Positions 33,623-41,538 of a stretch of 64,000 nt of DNA are shown here, piece after piece. The notes beneath the pieces were generated by a model. That model searched no databases. It saw nothing but the letters and a program-made list of their open reading frames with translations, and had not been told where the DNA came from. The position numbers and the translations under genes are program-made. This DNA is from DATARH01 sp036489765. Its GTDB lineage: Bacteria > Pseudomonadota > Alphaproteobacteria > ATCC43930 > CGMCC-115725. How positions within the stretch are numbered: position 1 is the first letter of the stretch; every line of letters starts with the position of its first letter. The stretch lies in NCBI GenBank assembly GCA_036489765.1, contig DASXFE010000001.1, forward strand, positions 1 to 64,000. Direction: 5' to 3'.

Positions 33623-35367
33623 TGAACACGCTGCAAAACCGCCCGTCGGGGGTCATGAACGGCGGGCGGGCGCTGGCCGAGATGCTGAAGCTGTCGGGCG
33701 CCGGCGCGATGTTCGGGATGGGGGGGTTCCAGCTTTTGCCGTTCTACGACGCGGTCGGGCTGGTGGGGCTCGACCATCACCTGATCAACGATGAGCGCTG
33801 CGGCGCCTTTGCCGCCGACGCGTATGCCCGCGTCACCAATCGACCGGGCGTATGCGACGCGACGCTCGGGCCGGGTGCGACGAACCTCGTCACCGGGCTC
33901 GTCGAAAGCCTCAACGGCGGCATCCCGATCGTCGCGATAGCCGGCGACACCAACCGCCAGCACTCCTGGAAAAACATGACCCAGGAATCGCGCCAGGCCG
34001 AGATCTTGAAGCCGGCGGTCAAGGAATTGATCCGGGTCGAGATGACCGGCCGCATTCCCGAGCTGGTGCGGCGCGCCTATGCGGTCGCGACATCGGGGCG
34101 GCCGGGGCCGGTATTGCTCGACGTGCCGGAGGATGTCTGTCACGGCACGCACGATTTCGCGCCCGAGGATTTCGTCACCGACCCGGCGACGCTGTCGGCG
34201 CCGGCGCGGCGCGCCCGCCCGGACCACGCCGACATCGAGCGGGCGGCGCGGCTGATCGCGGGGGCGAAACGGCCGTTGCTGCTGGTTGGCGGCGGCATCC
34301 ACCTGTCACAGGCGCAGGCGGCGCTGACCCGGTTCGCCGAGGCGCAGTCGATCCCGGTGGCGCACACGATGACCGGCAAGGGCGGGATCGCCTGTTCGAG
34401 CGCGCTCAACATCGGGCTCTTCGGGCGTTATTCGCGGATCGCCAACGATATGATCGACAAGGCGGATTGCCTGATCGTCGTCGGCTGCAAGCTGGGCGAG
34501 ATAGCGACCAAGCGCTTTGTGCTGCCGCCGCCGCATATCCCGGTGATCCATCTCGACATCGTCGCAGAGGAGATCGGGCGCTGCGTCCCGGCCGAGATCG
34601 CGCTGTGGGGCGACGCCCGCTCCGGGCTCGACGACCTGACCGCGGCGTTGTCGGACAGCGCCAAGGCCGGGCGCGCGGCGCGGGCGGAATGGGTCGCCGA
34701 GATCCCCGTGCGGATGAAGGCCTGGGAGGACGATGCCGCGCCTCGGCTCAACTCGCGCGACCGGCCGGTGCACATGGCGCGGCTATGCCGGGAGCTCAAC
34801 AAGACATTGCCGGAGAACGCGATCCTCGTCGCCGATGGCGGGTTCGCCGGGCATTGGACCGGGCTCCTCTACGACACCAAGATCGCCGGGCGCGGGTTTA
34901 TGCCGGACCGCGGGTTTGCCTCGATCGGCTACGGGCTGCCGGGCGGGATGGGCGCATCGCTGGCGGCGCCGGACCGGCCGGTCGTGGCGATCAGCGGCGA
35001 TGGCGGGTTCAACATGATGCTCGGCGAATTGGAGACCGCGCGGCGGGTCGGCAGCGGGCTCACGATCATCGTCATCAACAACGCCGCCTCGGGCTATGTG
35101 AAGGCGTTGCAGCACGCGATGATGGGCGGGCGCTACCAGTCGGCTGACCTGATCGAGCAGAATTACGCCGCGATCGCCCGCACGATGGGCTGCGGCGGCA
35201 TCCGCGTCGAAGATCCGGAGGACCTGGCCGGCGCGCTGCGGCAGGGGATGGCCGAGACCGACCGGCCGACCGTCATCGACGTCGTCGTCACCCGCGACCC
35301 GTCGCAGATGCTCCCCGCCGTCGACAACCGGACGGTCGAGATCAAGAAGGGCGACCGGGTAGCGTGA
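33622..35367 (+). CDS. Thiamine-diphosphate-dependent enzyme, acetolactate-synthase-like
   Basis: 581 residues from ATG 33622, overlapping the previous stop by one base. N-terminal domain: INDERCGAFAADAYARVTNR near 55 (the activating Glu), LGPGATNLVTGLVESLNGG near 90. Central domain near 200-330 with LLLVGGGIHLSQAQ. C-terminal ThDP-binding motif: AISGDGGFNMMLGELETARR near 455 followed by VINNAASG. This layout fits AHAS, oxalyl-CoA decarboxylase and glyoxylate carboligase-like enzymes. It has no obvious signature for one of them. Coupling to the duplicated NDAGIG protein suggests an unusual reaction or cofactor channel (inference). Confidence 0.9.
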   Translation: MNTLQNRPSGVMNGGRALAEMLKLSGAGAMFGMGGFQLLPFYDAVGLVGLDHHLINDERCGAFAADAYARVTNRPGVCDATLGPGATNLVTGLVESLNGGIPIVAIAGDTNRQHSWKNMTQESRQAEILKPAVKELIRVEMTGRIPELVRRAYAVATSGRPGPVLLDVPEDVCHGTHDFAPEDFVTDPATLSAPARRARPDHADIERAARLIAGAKRPLLLVGGGIHLSQAQAALTRFAEAQSIPVAHTMTGKGGIACSSALNIGLFGRYSRIANDMIDKADCLIVVGCKLGEIATKRFVLPPPHIPVIHLDIVAEEIGRCVPAEIALWGDARSGLDDLTAALSDSAKAGRAARAEWVAEIPVRMKAWEDDAAPRLNSRDRPVHMARLCRELNKTLPENAILVADGGFAGHWTGLLYDTKIAGRGFMPDRGFASIGYGLPGGMGASLAAPDRPVVAISGDGGFNMMLGELETARRVGSGLTIIVINNAASGYVKALQHAMMGGRYQSADLIEQNYAAIARTMGCGGIRVEDPEDLAGALRQGMAETDRPTVIDVVVTRDPSQMLPAVDNRTVEIKKGDRVA

Positions 35368-35375
35368 TGTTCTGT

Positions 35376-35402
35376 CCCCTCGCCCGCATCGCGGGCGAGG
35401 GG
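35376..35402. terminator. Hairpin terminator/repeat between convergent genes
   Basis: CCCCTCGCCCGC (35376-35387) and GCGGGCGAGGGG (35391-35402) form a 12-bp stem with a 3-base loop. There is no long T-run, so it may be a repeat-derived terminator. It lies between the ThDP enzyme and leuA stops. Confidence 0.65.
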
Positions 35403-35410
35403 ATTGCACC

Positions 35411-37087
35411 TCAGTGCACCGCCACCCGCACACGCGTGGCGGCGCTGGCGACCGCCTTTAGCGACGCCGTGACGATATTTTCGTCGATGCCGACGCCGTA
35501 GAGGGTATCGTCGCCGGCGTTCTTCACCTTGACGTAGGCGGCGGCGTTGGCGTCGGCGCCGCCGGCGATTGCATGCTCGCTGTAGTCGAGGAAGGTGAGC
35601 GCGATGCCGCAGTCGCGCTTCAGCGCATCGACAAACGCGGCGATCGGGCCATTGCCGACGCCTTCGATCTTCCTCTCCTCACCGTCGATCGTCACCGTCG
35701 CGGCGAGCCGGCGTTCGCCGGGCCGCGGCTCGGGCAGCATCGTATAGTCGACGAGGTTGATGCCGTCGCTGCGCAGGTAGGTGTCCTGAAAGAGCTGCCA
35801 GATGTTCGCGCTGGTCATTTCCTTGCCGGTGCGGTCGGTCACCTCCTGCACGACCCGCGAAAACTCGACCTGGCACAGGCGCGGCAGATCGAGGCCGTGG
35901 TCCTCCTTGAGGAGATAGGCGACGCCGCCCTTGCCGGACTGCGAGTTGACCCGGATCACCGCCTCGTAGGTGCGGCCGAGATCCTTGGGGTCGACCGGCA
36001 GGTACGGAACCTCGAAGAAATCGTCGTTGCGCTTTTTGAGCGCGTCGAAACCCTTCTTGATCGCGTCCTGGTGCGAACCGGAGAACGCCGTATAGACCAA
36101 CTCGCCGGCATAGGGGTGACGCGGGTGCACCGGCAACTGCGTGCAGTATTCGGCCGTGCGCACGACATCGTCGATATCGGTGATCGTCAGGCCCGGATCG
36201 ACGCCCTGGCTGAACAGGTTCAGCGCCAAGGTGATGACGTCGACATTGCCGGTGCGCTCGCCGTTGCCGAAGAGCGTGCCCTCGACGCGGTCGGCGCCGG
36301 CCATCAGCCCCAGCTCGGTCGCCGCAACGGCGGCGCCGCGGTCGTTGTGCGGGTGGAGGCTCAGGATGAGGCTGTCGCGGTCGCGGATGTGGCGGCTGAA
36401 CCATTCGATCTGATCGGCATGGACATTCGCCGTCGCCATCTCGACCGTCGCCGGCAGGTTGACGATCATCTTTTTCTGCGGCGTCGGCCGCCACACATCC
36501 ATCACCGCCTCGCAGATCTCGACCGCGAAATCGAGCTCGGTGCCGGTGAAGCTCTCGGGCGAGTACTGGTAGGTGATGTCGGTCTCAGGCATCGCGTCGG
36601 CGAGCTCTTTGATCTGGCGCGCCCCGGTAACCGCGATGTCGATGATGCCGGACCGATCGAGGCCGAAGACAACGCGGCGCTGCAATTCCGAGGTCGAATT
36701 GTACAGGTGCACGATCGCCCGCTCCGCCCCGCGGATCGCCTCGAAGGTCTTGTCGATCAGCTCGCCGCGCGACTGCGTCAGCACCTGGATCGTCACATCG
36801 TCGGGGATCAGATTCTGGTCGATGATCTCGCGGACGAAGGCGAAGTCGGTGTCGGATGCCGCGGGGAAGCCGACCTCGATCTCCTTGAAGCCTAGCTTCA
36901 GCAGCATGTCGAACAGGCGCCGCTTCTTTTCCGCGCCCATCGGCTCGATGAGGGCCTGGTTGCCGTCGCGCAGATCGACGCTGCACCAGGCCGGCGCCCG
37001 GTCGAGGGTGCGTGTCGGCCAGGTACGGTCGGGAAGGTTGATCGGCGGAAAGGCACGGTATTTGTGGATCGGCATCGTGGTGGGCAT
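35411..37087 (-). CDS. leuA: 2-isopropylmalate synthase (long form)
   Basis: 558 residues from ATG 37087, with CAGGAG eight bases ahead. It condenses acetyl-CoA with 2-oxoisovalerate, the first committed step of leucine synthesis. The opening DRTWPTRTLDRAPAWCSVDL, then RDGNQALIEPMG, belongs to the LeuA type seen in Actinobacteria and some alphaproteobacteria. SLHPHNDRGAAVAATELGLM and GTLFGNGERTGNVDVITLAL near 245-285 carry the metal-binding His pair and the catalytic loop. The last ~140 residues are the LeuA dimer (leucine feedback) domain, including GVGNGPIAAFVDALK. A structured leader precedes it, suggesting attenuation by charged tRNA. Confidence 0.95.
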   Translation of the reverse strand: MPTTMPIHKYRAFPPINLPDRTWPTRTLDRAPAWCSVDLRDGNQALIEPMGAEKKRRLFDMLLKLGFKEIEVGFPAASDTDFAFVREIIDQNLIPDDVTIQVLTQSRGELIDKTFEAIRGAERAIVHLYNSTSELQRRVVFGLDRSGIIDIAVTGARQIKELADAMPETDITYQYSPESFTGTELDFAVEICEAVMDVWRPTPQKKMIVNLPATVEMATANVHADQIEWFSRHIRDRDSLILSLHPHNDRGAAVAATELGLMAGADRVEGTLFGNGERTGNVDVITLALNLFSQGVDPGLTITDIDDVVRTAEYCTQLPVHPRHPYAGELVYTAFSGSHQDAIKKGFDALKKRNDDFFEVPYLPVDPKDLGRTYEAVIRVNSQSGKGGVAYLLKEDHGLDLPRLCQVEFSRVVQEVTDRTGKEMTSANIWQLFQDTYLRSDGINLVDYTMLPEPRPGERRLAATVTIDGEERKIEGVGNGPIAAFVDALKRDCGIALTFLDYSEHAIAGGADANAAAYVKVKNAGDDTLYGVGIDENIVTASLKAVASAATRVRVAVH

Positions 37088-37364
37088 GGGGAAACTCCTG
37101 TCGGAAGGGTGAAGCGGCGACAGGCCGGCGGGCTAGAGACGCCGGCCGGTGCTAAGTCGCCGCAACGACCCCGCCGAAAGACGGGCCGGAGCGCGATGCG
37201 ATAGGGTGAACGAGACCATGAGGATACCCGGCGCGAAGATGTTCCCTGTCGGGAACGGAGACGAGCGGAACCGCGGCGTTCTCAGAACGCCGAGATCGTA
37301 AGTCGCAGCTCGTCACGCGCGGTTGTCATGGGTATGATGTAGCAGAGACGGCCGGAATCGTCAA
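37088..37364 (-). promoter_or_regulatory. leuA promoter and structured leader (putative attenuator)
   Basis: On the minus strand a sigma70-type promoter is visible: TTGACG (37364-37359), 17-base spacer, TACATC (37341-37336). Transcription should begin about at the ATG of a 15-codon ORF (37329). Downstream are hairpins CGGCGTTC-TGA-GAACGCCG (37292-37274, overlapping the short ORF stop), GTTCCC-GACA-GGGAAC (37256-37241) and a two-layer stem at 37163-37114 (outer GCGGCGAC/GTCGCCGC, inner GGCCGGCG/CGCCGGCC). The stem ends 26 bases before leuA and has no T-run, so control may act on translation or by Rho rather than by a simple terminator. Confidence 0.65.
37282..37329 (-). CDS. Putative leuA leader peptide
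   Basis: 15 codons, ATG 37329 to TGA 37282, reading MTTARDELRLTISAF. It begins about seven bases after the TACATC box, so the mRNA may start at the AUG itself, as known for trpL in rhizobia. It contains Leu CTG and CTT codons around an Arg, then Ile ATC, but no run of Leu codons. Its stop lies in the loop of the first leader hairpin, which could couple ribosome position to folding. Support is positional only. Confidence 0.5.
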   Translation of the reverse strand: MTTARDELRLTISAF

Positions 37365-37495
37365 TTCCGGGGGGTTGCATGGCTGTCTCGCGGTTGAATA
37401 CCCACCGACCATACCCACAGGTCACTCCGGGATCGCCGGAGGCGCGGCCGGAACCCAAGAACTCGGTCGCTGGAGAAAGGTGACGATACGGATGA

Positions 37496-38320
37496 TCAGT
37501 CGGCTTCCACCGATAGGCTGCGGCCGACGCGTTCCATGTCGGCGGGCGGGGCGCCGGGAAACAGGCTACGGGTACGCCAGACGTTGAGGAGCTCGCCGGC
37601 CTCGACCGGGCGGGAGAAGTAGTAGCCCTGGGCCTGGTCGCAGCCGATCTCGGTCAGGAACTCGACCTCCTCGGGCTGCTCCGGCCCTTCGGCGACGACG
37701 ATGAGGCCGAGCGCGTGGGCGAGATCGTTGAGGGCGCGGACGATCGTGCGCGCTTCGGCCGAGGTCGACAGCTCGGAGACGAACATGCGGTCGATCTTCA
37801 ACTCGCAGAACGGCAGCCGGTGAAGCTGGACGACCGAGGAATAGCCGGTGCCGAAATCGTCGATCGACAGGCGCGGGCCCTTGAGCCGAAGCCGCGTCGC
37901 GATATCGAGAAGGTCGGTGATGTCGTGCGTCGCGGTCTCGGTCAATTCGAACGTGATCATCGTCGGCGCGACCGACTTCTCGGCGCAAATCTGCTCGAAC
38001 CGGTCGGGGAAATTGGGCTCGATGTCCTTGGCGGACAGGTTGATCGCGATGCCGATCTCATAGCCGCCGCGAAACCACTCGCGCCACTGCGTCAGCGCCA
38101 TGTGGATGACGCGCTCGGTCAAGGGGCGCATCAGCCCGGCGGTCTCGGCCACCGGGATGAAGTGGTTCGGCGGGACGAAGCCGCGGGTCGGGTGCTGCCA
38201 ACGCAAAAGCGCCTCGACGCCGGTCCAGCGGCTCGTCTGCAGCGAGACCTTGGGCTGATAGACGAGGCGCAGCTCGTTGGTGCCGAGCGCATGGGCGAGG
38301 TCGTCGGCGAGGCTGCTCAT
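37496..38320 (-). CDS. EAL-domain cyclic di-GMP phosphodiesterase
   Basis: 274 residues from ATG 38320, overlapping the upstream stop as ATGA. The whole protein is one EAL domain. Catalytic and metal residues are visible: VEALLRW near 34 (Glu), INLSAKDI near 93 (Asn), FELTETATHD near 124 (Glu), SIDDFGTGYSS near 150 (Asp pair), LKIDRMFV near 173 (Lys), VVAEGPEQPEE near 212 (Glu; usually EGVE), and QAQGYYFSRPV near 234 (Gln). It should hydrolyse c-di-GMP. The receiver protein coupled to it, rather than an internal domain, would supply control, a split version of RocR-like proteins. Confidence 0.92.
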   Translation of the reverse strand: MSSLADDLAHALGTNELRLVYQPKVSLQTSRWTGVEALLRWQHPTRGFVPPNHFIPVAETAGLMRPLTERVIHMALTQWREWFRGGYEIGIAINLSAKDIEPNFPDRFEQICAEKSVAPTMITFELTETATHDITDLLDIATRLRLKGPRLSIDDFGTGYSSVVQLHRLPFCELKIDRMFVSELSTSAEARTIVRALNDLAHALGLIVVAEGPEQPEEVEFLTEIGCDQAQGYYFSRPVEAGELLNVWRTRSLFPGAPPADMERVGRSLSVEAD

Positions 38321-38802
38321 TTCTTGGCCCCGCCGGTCTTTTCCGCGCCGCCGACAATCGCGGCCTCGACGAGGTGTTCGAGCGCGGCCTTCAGGGTCTC
38401 GACCGAGAACGGTTTCGACAACGTCTCGACGATGTTGAGGCCGCGCTCGCGCCCGAGCCGGGCGGCGGCGGCCAGCACGCGCTGGTCGTGGCCGGTGATG
38501 ATGAGGATCGGCGCCTTGCAGCCCTCCGCTGCGAGAAAGCGGATCAGCTCGATCCCGTCGCCGCCGGGCATCGCCAGGTCGAAGCCGATCAGGTCGGGCA
38601 CCAGCTCATGGTAGCGCTGGCAGAACGACCCCGCGGTCGTCGCCAGCCGGACCTCGAGCCCGCACGAGCCGGCGACACGCTGGATCGCCTGGGCGATATA
38701 GACATTGTCGTCGACGAAAAGGAACTGGCGGGCAGAGCCGGCCCCGAGGGGGCGGTGACTGCCGGCAGCGACGGTACGATCAGGCGCATCAAACCCAGGC
38801 AA
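38317..38802 (-). CDS. Response-regulator receiver protein
   Basis: 161 residues from TTG 38802, seven bases after GGAG; the frame is open to 38847 without a better site. It holds one receiver domain: acidic pair in FLFVDDN, phospho-acceptor Asp in LIGFDLAMPGGDG, Thr in LIITGHD, and Lys in LSKPFS. A short linker follows, with no output domain. The next gene is an EAL phosphodiesterase overlapping as ATGA, so phosphorylation likely controls c-di-GMP hydrolysis in trans. No histidine kinase lies in the window. Confidence 0.88.
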   Translation of the reverse strand: MPGFDAPDRTVAAGSHRPLGAGSARQFLFVDDNVYIAQAIQRVAGSCGLEVRLATTAGSFCQRYHELVPDLIGFDLAMPGGDGIELIRFLAAEGCKAPILIITGHDQRVLAAAARLGRERGLNIVETLSKPFSVETLKAALEHLVEAAIVGGAEKTGGAKK

Positions 38803-38893
38803 TGGATGTCTCCAGACGGAGGTGACACCCGGAACGGTAGCAAGCAATCTTTAACCGTATCTTACCGCGACCCGCCTCCTTACACGAACCTTG

Positions 38894-39592
38894 CTAGAAA
38901 TTTTCGACCCAAGGCCGCAGCTCGACTTCCCAGGTCCAGGCACTGCGCGGCTGGCGGTGGAGCGCCCAATAGGCGTCGGCGATCGCATTCGGATCGAGGA
39001 GCCCGTCGGGGCCGGCCTGGTTGGCGCGTGCGTCGCCTTCCTTGGCGATGCCGCCGTCGATAACGAAGTGCCCGATATGGATGTTTTGCGGCTGCAGCTC
39101 GCGCGCCATGCTTTGTGCGAGACCGCGCAGCGCGAACTTGCCCATCGCGAACGACGACGAGTTCTTGTAGCCCTTGACGCTGGCGCTGGCGCCGGTGAAG
39201 AGGATCGTGCCGTGGCCCTGCTTGGTCATGCGGCGGGCCGCCTGCTGGGCGACGAGAAACCCGCCATAGGCCGTCACCCGGATCGCCTGGTCGACCGCGG
39301 CCGGGTCGAGATCGACAACGGGACCGCGCGCGCGCCCGCTGGGGTTGTAGACGACGAGGTCGAGGCGGCTGCCGCCGGCGTCGACCGCGGCGAAGAGCTT
39401 TTCGACGTCGGCCGGGCTGGTGGCGTCGCAGGCGATCGCGGTCGCCCCGGTCTCCGCGACCAGGGCCGCGAGCTTTGAGGTGTCGCGCGCGGCCAGCACC
39501 ACCGCCATCCCCTCCTTGGCGCAGCGCCGCGCCAGCGCCGCGCTGAGCCCCGCCCCTGCCCCGACGATCAGCGCCCGTTCCTGCTCGGCCAT
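38894..39592 (-). CDS. Atypical short-chain dehydrogenase/reductase (Phe for catalytic Tyr)
   Basis: 232 residues from ATG 39592 behind CAGGAG. The NADP-binding loop is ALIVGAGAGLSAALARRCAKE. The conserved LVVYNPSGRARG segment and TGASASVKG strand are present. The active-site motif reads SSSFAMGKFALRGLAQSMAR, so Phe replaces the Tyr of YxxxK while the Lys remains. The end (HIGHFVIDGGIAKEGD) is typical of a divergent SDR group that I believe commonly has this substitution. Oxidoreductase activity is therefore uncertain. The gene stands alone, convergent to none, with a long A+T-richer gap upstream. Confidence 0.85.
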   Translation of the reverse strand: MAEQERALIVGAGAGLSAALARRCAKEGMAVVLAARDTSKLAALVAETGATAIACDATSPADVEKLFAAVDAGGSRLDLVVYNPSGRARGPVVDLDPAAVDQAIRVTAYGGFLVAQQAARRMTKQGHGTILFTGASASVKGYKNSSSFAMGKFALRGLAQSMARELQPQNIHIGHFVIDGGIAKEGDARANQAGPDGLLDPNAIADAYWALHRQPRSAWTWEVELRPWVENF

Positions 39593-40033
39593 GATCCGCT
39601 CCTGTCGTCTCGCCGCGGCAAATCCCGCGACTCCGTTATCGCGCAAAACCGGCGCCGCGCGCCAGCCCTCGCGGCCCCGAAATCGGACAGGCCCGGAGCT
39701 GATTCTGCGCCATCGGGCAATCCTCGATGGATTATGACGGTCTTGCGATCGACCTGACCCCCGCGCCGCCGAATTCAATAACATCCTCAGCTGAATATTT
39801 AGCGTTAACTGAGTAATAAGTATTCATTTCATTCTTCGTAGATCTCAAAGTGATTTGGCCGGCACGCGCGGATGCTGGCCGATCGGGGTTGACATGCTGC
39901 GCGAAAGTTGCTTGAGTTGGGAAGTTATTTCCCTCTGTCTACTCGGGCGCCCCCAACGATCCGGGAGATACAACCCACCGGCAATCTTCACTCAGTACGC
40001 GTGAGATGGCGCCCACCCGAGAGGCGGGCGCCT
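39593..40033. other. Intergenic region, partly A+T-rich, with possible promoter
   Basis: No gene is visible. A clearly A+T-rich block spans about 39770-39860. TTGACA (39889-39894) with a 17-base spacer and weak TTGAGT could be a plus-strand promoter for rlpA. Nothing else is recognised. Confidence 0.4.
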
Positions 40034-40630
40034 ATGCCCAAAATATGGAGACGCTGCCCGATGAGGTTGCGGCACACCATCGGATTTTCCATCGCGTTGT
40101 TGGTGATATCGGGAGGAGCGGTGACCAAGCACGCGCTCGCCGAGGACCAGACGCCCCCCGCCAGGAAGCACCATGTCGCCGCGGACAAGCCGAGGCCGGT
40201 GCGGCACGTTGCCGAGCACCGCCGCCGCGACAGGACCGAGATCCGGGCCGCCGGGCTTCGCCGCCGGCACCACCGCGCGGTCGCCCAATGCGACGAGGAT
40301 TCGGTACGGGCTAGCGGCGGGCGCGAGGTCGGCAGGGCGTCGTGGTATGGCGGCCGTCACCTGGGCCGGCGCACGGCGAGCGGCGAGCGGCTCGATTCGA
40401 TCCACAACACGGCGGCGCATCGCTCGCTCCCGCTCAATTCGCTGGTCCGCGTGACCAATCTCGACAATGGCCGCTCGGTCATCGCGCGCGTCACCGACCG
40501 CGGCCCGGTCTCACACAATTTCCTCATCGATCTGAGCCCAAGCGCCGCCGACGAGCTGCGGATGAAAGAAGCGGGGGTCGTCCCCGTATCGGTCGAGCCC
40601 GTCTTCCAGGCCGCCGACGCAGCGCCCTAA
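40034..40630 (+). CDS. rlpA: RlpA-like double-psi beta-barrel protein
   Basis: 198 residues from ATG 40034 (ATG 40061, also behind a GGAG, is possible). A signal segment (RHTIGFSIALLVISGGAV) is followed by a basic, low-complexity linker. The C-terminal RlpA core starts at GRASWYGGRHLGRRTASGER near 98, with NTAAHRSLPLNSLVRVTNL, RVTDRGPVSHNFLIDLSP and a final strand. RlpA proteins cleave naked septal glycan strands or bind there; catalytic Asp is in DRGP. No SPOR domain follows, so this is a short form. It acts in the periplasm. Confidence 0.88.
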   Translation: MPKIWRRCPMRLRHTIGFSIALLVISGGAVTKHALAEDQTPPARKHHVAADKPRPVRHVAEHRRRDRTEIRAAGLRRRHHRAVAQCDEDSVRASGGREVGRASWYGGRHLGRRTASGERLDSIHNTAAHRSLPLNSLVRVTNLDNGRSVIARVTDRGPVSHNFLIDLSPSAADELRMKEAGVVPVSVEPVFQAADAAP

Positions 40631-40959
40631 GCCTTTTCCAGACTAAGATAGGTAATCGCTGAGCGTGCTCTGGGCGCGCCGCGGCCGCTCGCGCGCACCA
40701 AACCGCTGGTTTCCCAGCTTGTCACCTTTTTGCCACTGTTGCTCAAGCGCCACGCCCACCGTGAAAAGCAGGAAACCGTTCCGGCCTCGATTGACTCGAA
40801 ATCGGGGCGACATTGTATTGTCCGGTGTGGCTGCTGTGTGGGTACTGTGTCGATCAGCATTAGAAAAGTAGTCGTTAATAAATCGACTTTTCGGTTAGCG
40901 GAGAGACGGTGCCGCAGTCGCGCTGCTACGGGGAGCGGTTCTTGAAGAGAGCCGGAGAA
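40631..40959. other. Intergenic region with candidate sigma70 promoter
   Basis: No gene is supported. TTGACT (40791-40796), a 17-base spacer and TGTATT (40814-40819) form a fair promoter for the next gene. The stretch 40860-40905 is A+T-richer (GTCGTTAATAAATCGACTTT), which contains an inverted GTCG..CGAC. Confidence 0.4.
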
Positions 40960-41460
40960 ATGCCCGCCGTCAACGCGGGCCGAGCTTTTGGGGGCAACGT
41001 GTCTGAGCGATCCAACATTATTGCCTTTCCCTTGAACATCAGGGCTCGCGCCGCTGCCGCCGAGGCGAGCCCGTTTTCGGGGCCGCGCACCTACGAGTTC
41101 ACCGAGGAGGAGCTGGCGGCGCTGTGCCGCTGGTTCTCGGCGATGAAATACGCCTTCCCGCCTACAGAGGGCGTGATGATCGTCAGCCACCAGGACAACT
41201 ACTCTGCGGTTGGACTGTACAATCCGGAGGGCGGGGCGCCGAACTGCCTCGTCGCCAAGCACGAGGCGAACGGCGTCGCGCGGTTTTTCTGGTCGACCGA
41301 GACCGACCCGCCGCGGGCGATCGATCACCTGTCGGAGATCACCGATGCCCATATCCGGGCGATCCAGCCGCCGCGCAACGAAAAGGGCTGGCTCGACCCG
41401 GCCGGGTGGATGGGCATCTACGCCTCGCGCCTGATCGCCACGGCGCTACAGGTCGTTTGA
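40960..41460 (+). CDS. Uncharacterised conserved protein
   Basis: 166 residues from ATG 40960; GTG 40999, behind GGGGG and starting at the better-conserved-looking SERSNIIAFPLN, is a real alternative. The protein is soluble with YEFTEEELAALCRWFSAMKY near 60, a Trp-rich region RFFWSTETDPP near 120, and GWLDPAGWMGIYASRLIATA at the end. No domain is recognised. It lies upstream of the polysaccharide export gene, 78 bp apart on the same strand, but a link is not shown. Confidence 0.6.
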   Translation: MPAVNAGRAFGGNVSERSNIIAFPLNIRARAAAAEASPFSGPRTYEFTEEELAALCRWFSAMKYAFPPTEGVMIVSHQDNYSAVGLYNPEGGAPNCLVAKHEANGVARFFWSTETDPPRAIDHLSEITDAHIRAIQPPRNEKGWLDPAGWMGIYASRLIATALQVV

Positions 41461-41538
41461 CGAAGCCCATTTGTTCCTGCACGTTAGCGGCACATTGACC
41501 GCGATCGGCGCAGCCTCTGGCTGACGCCACGCGCTGAC

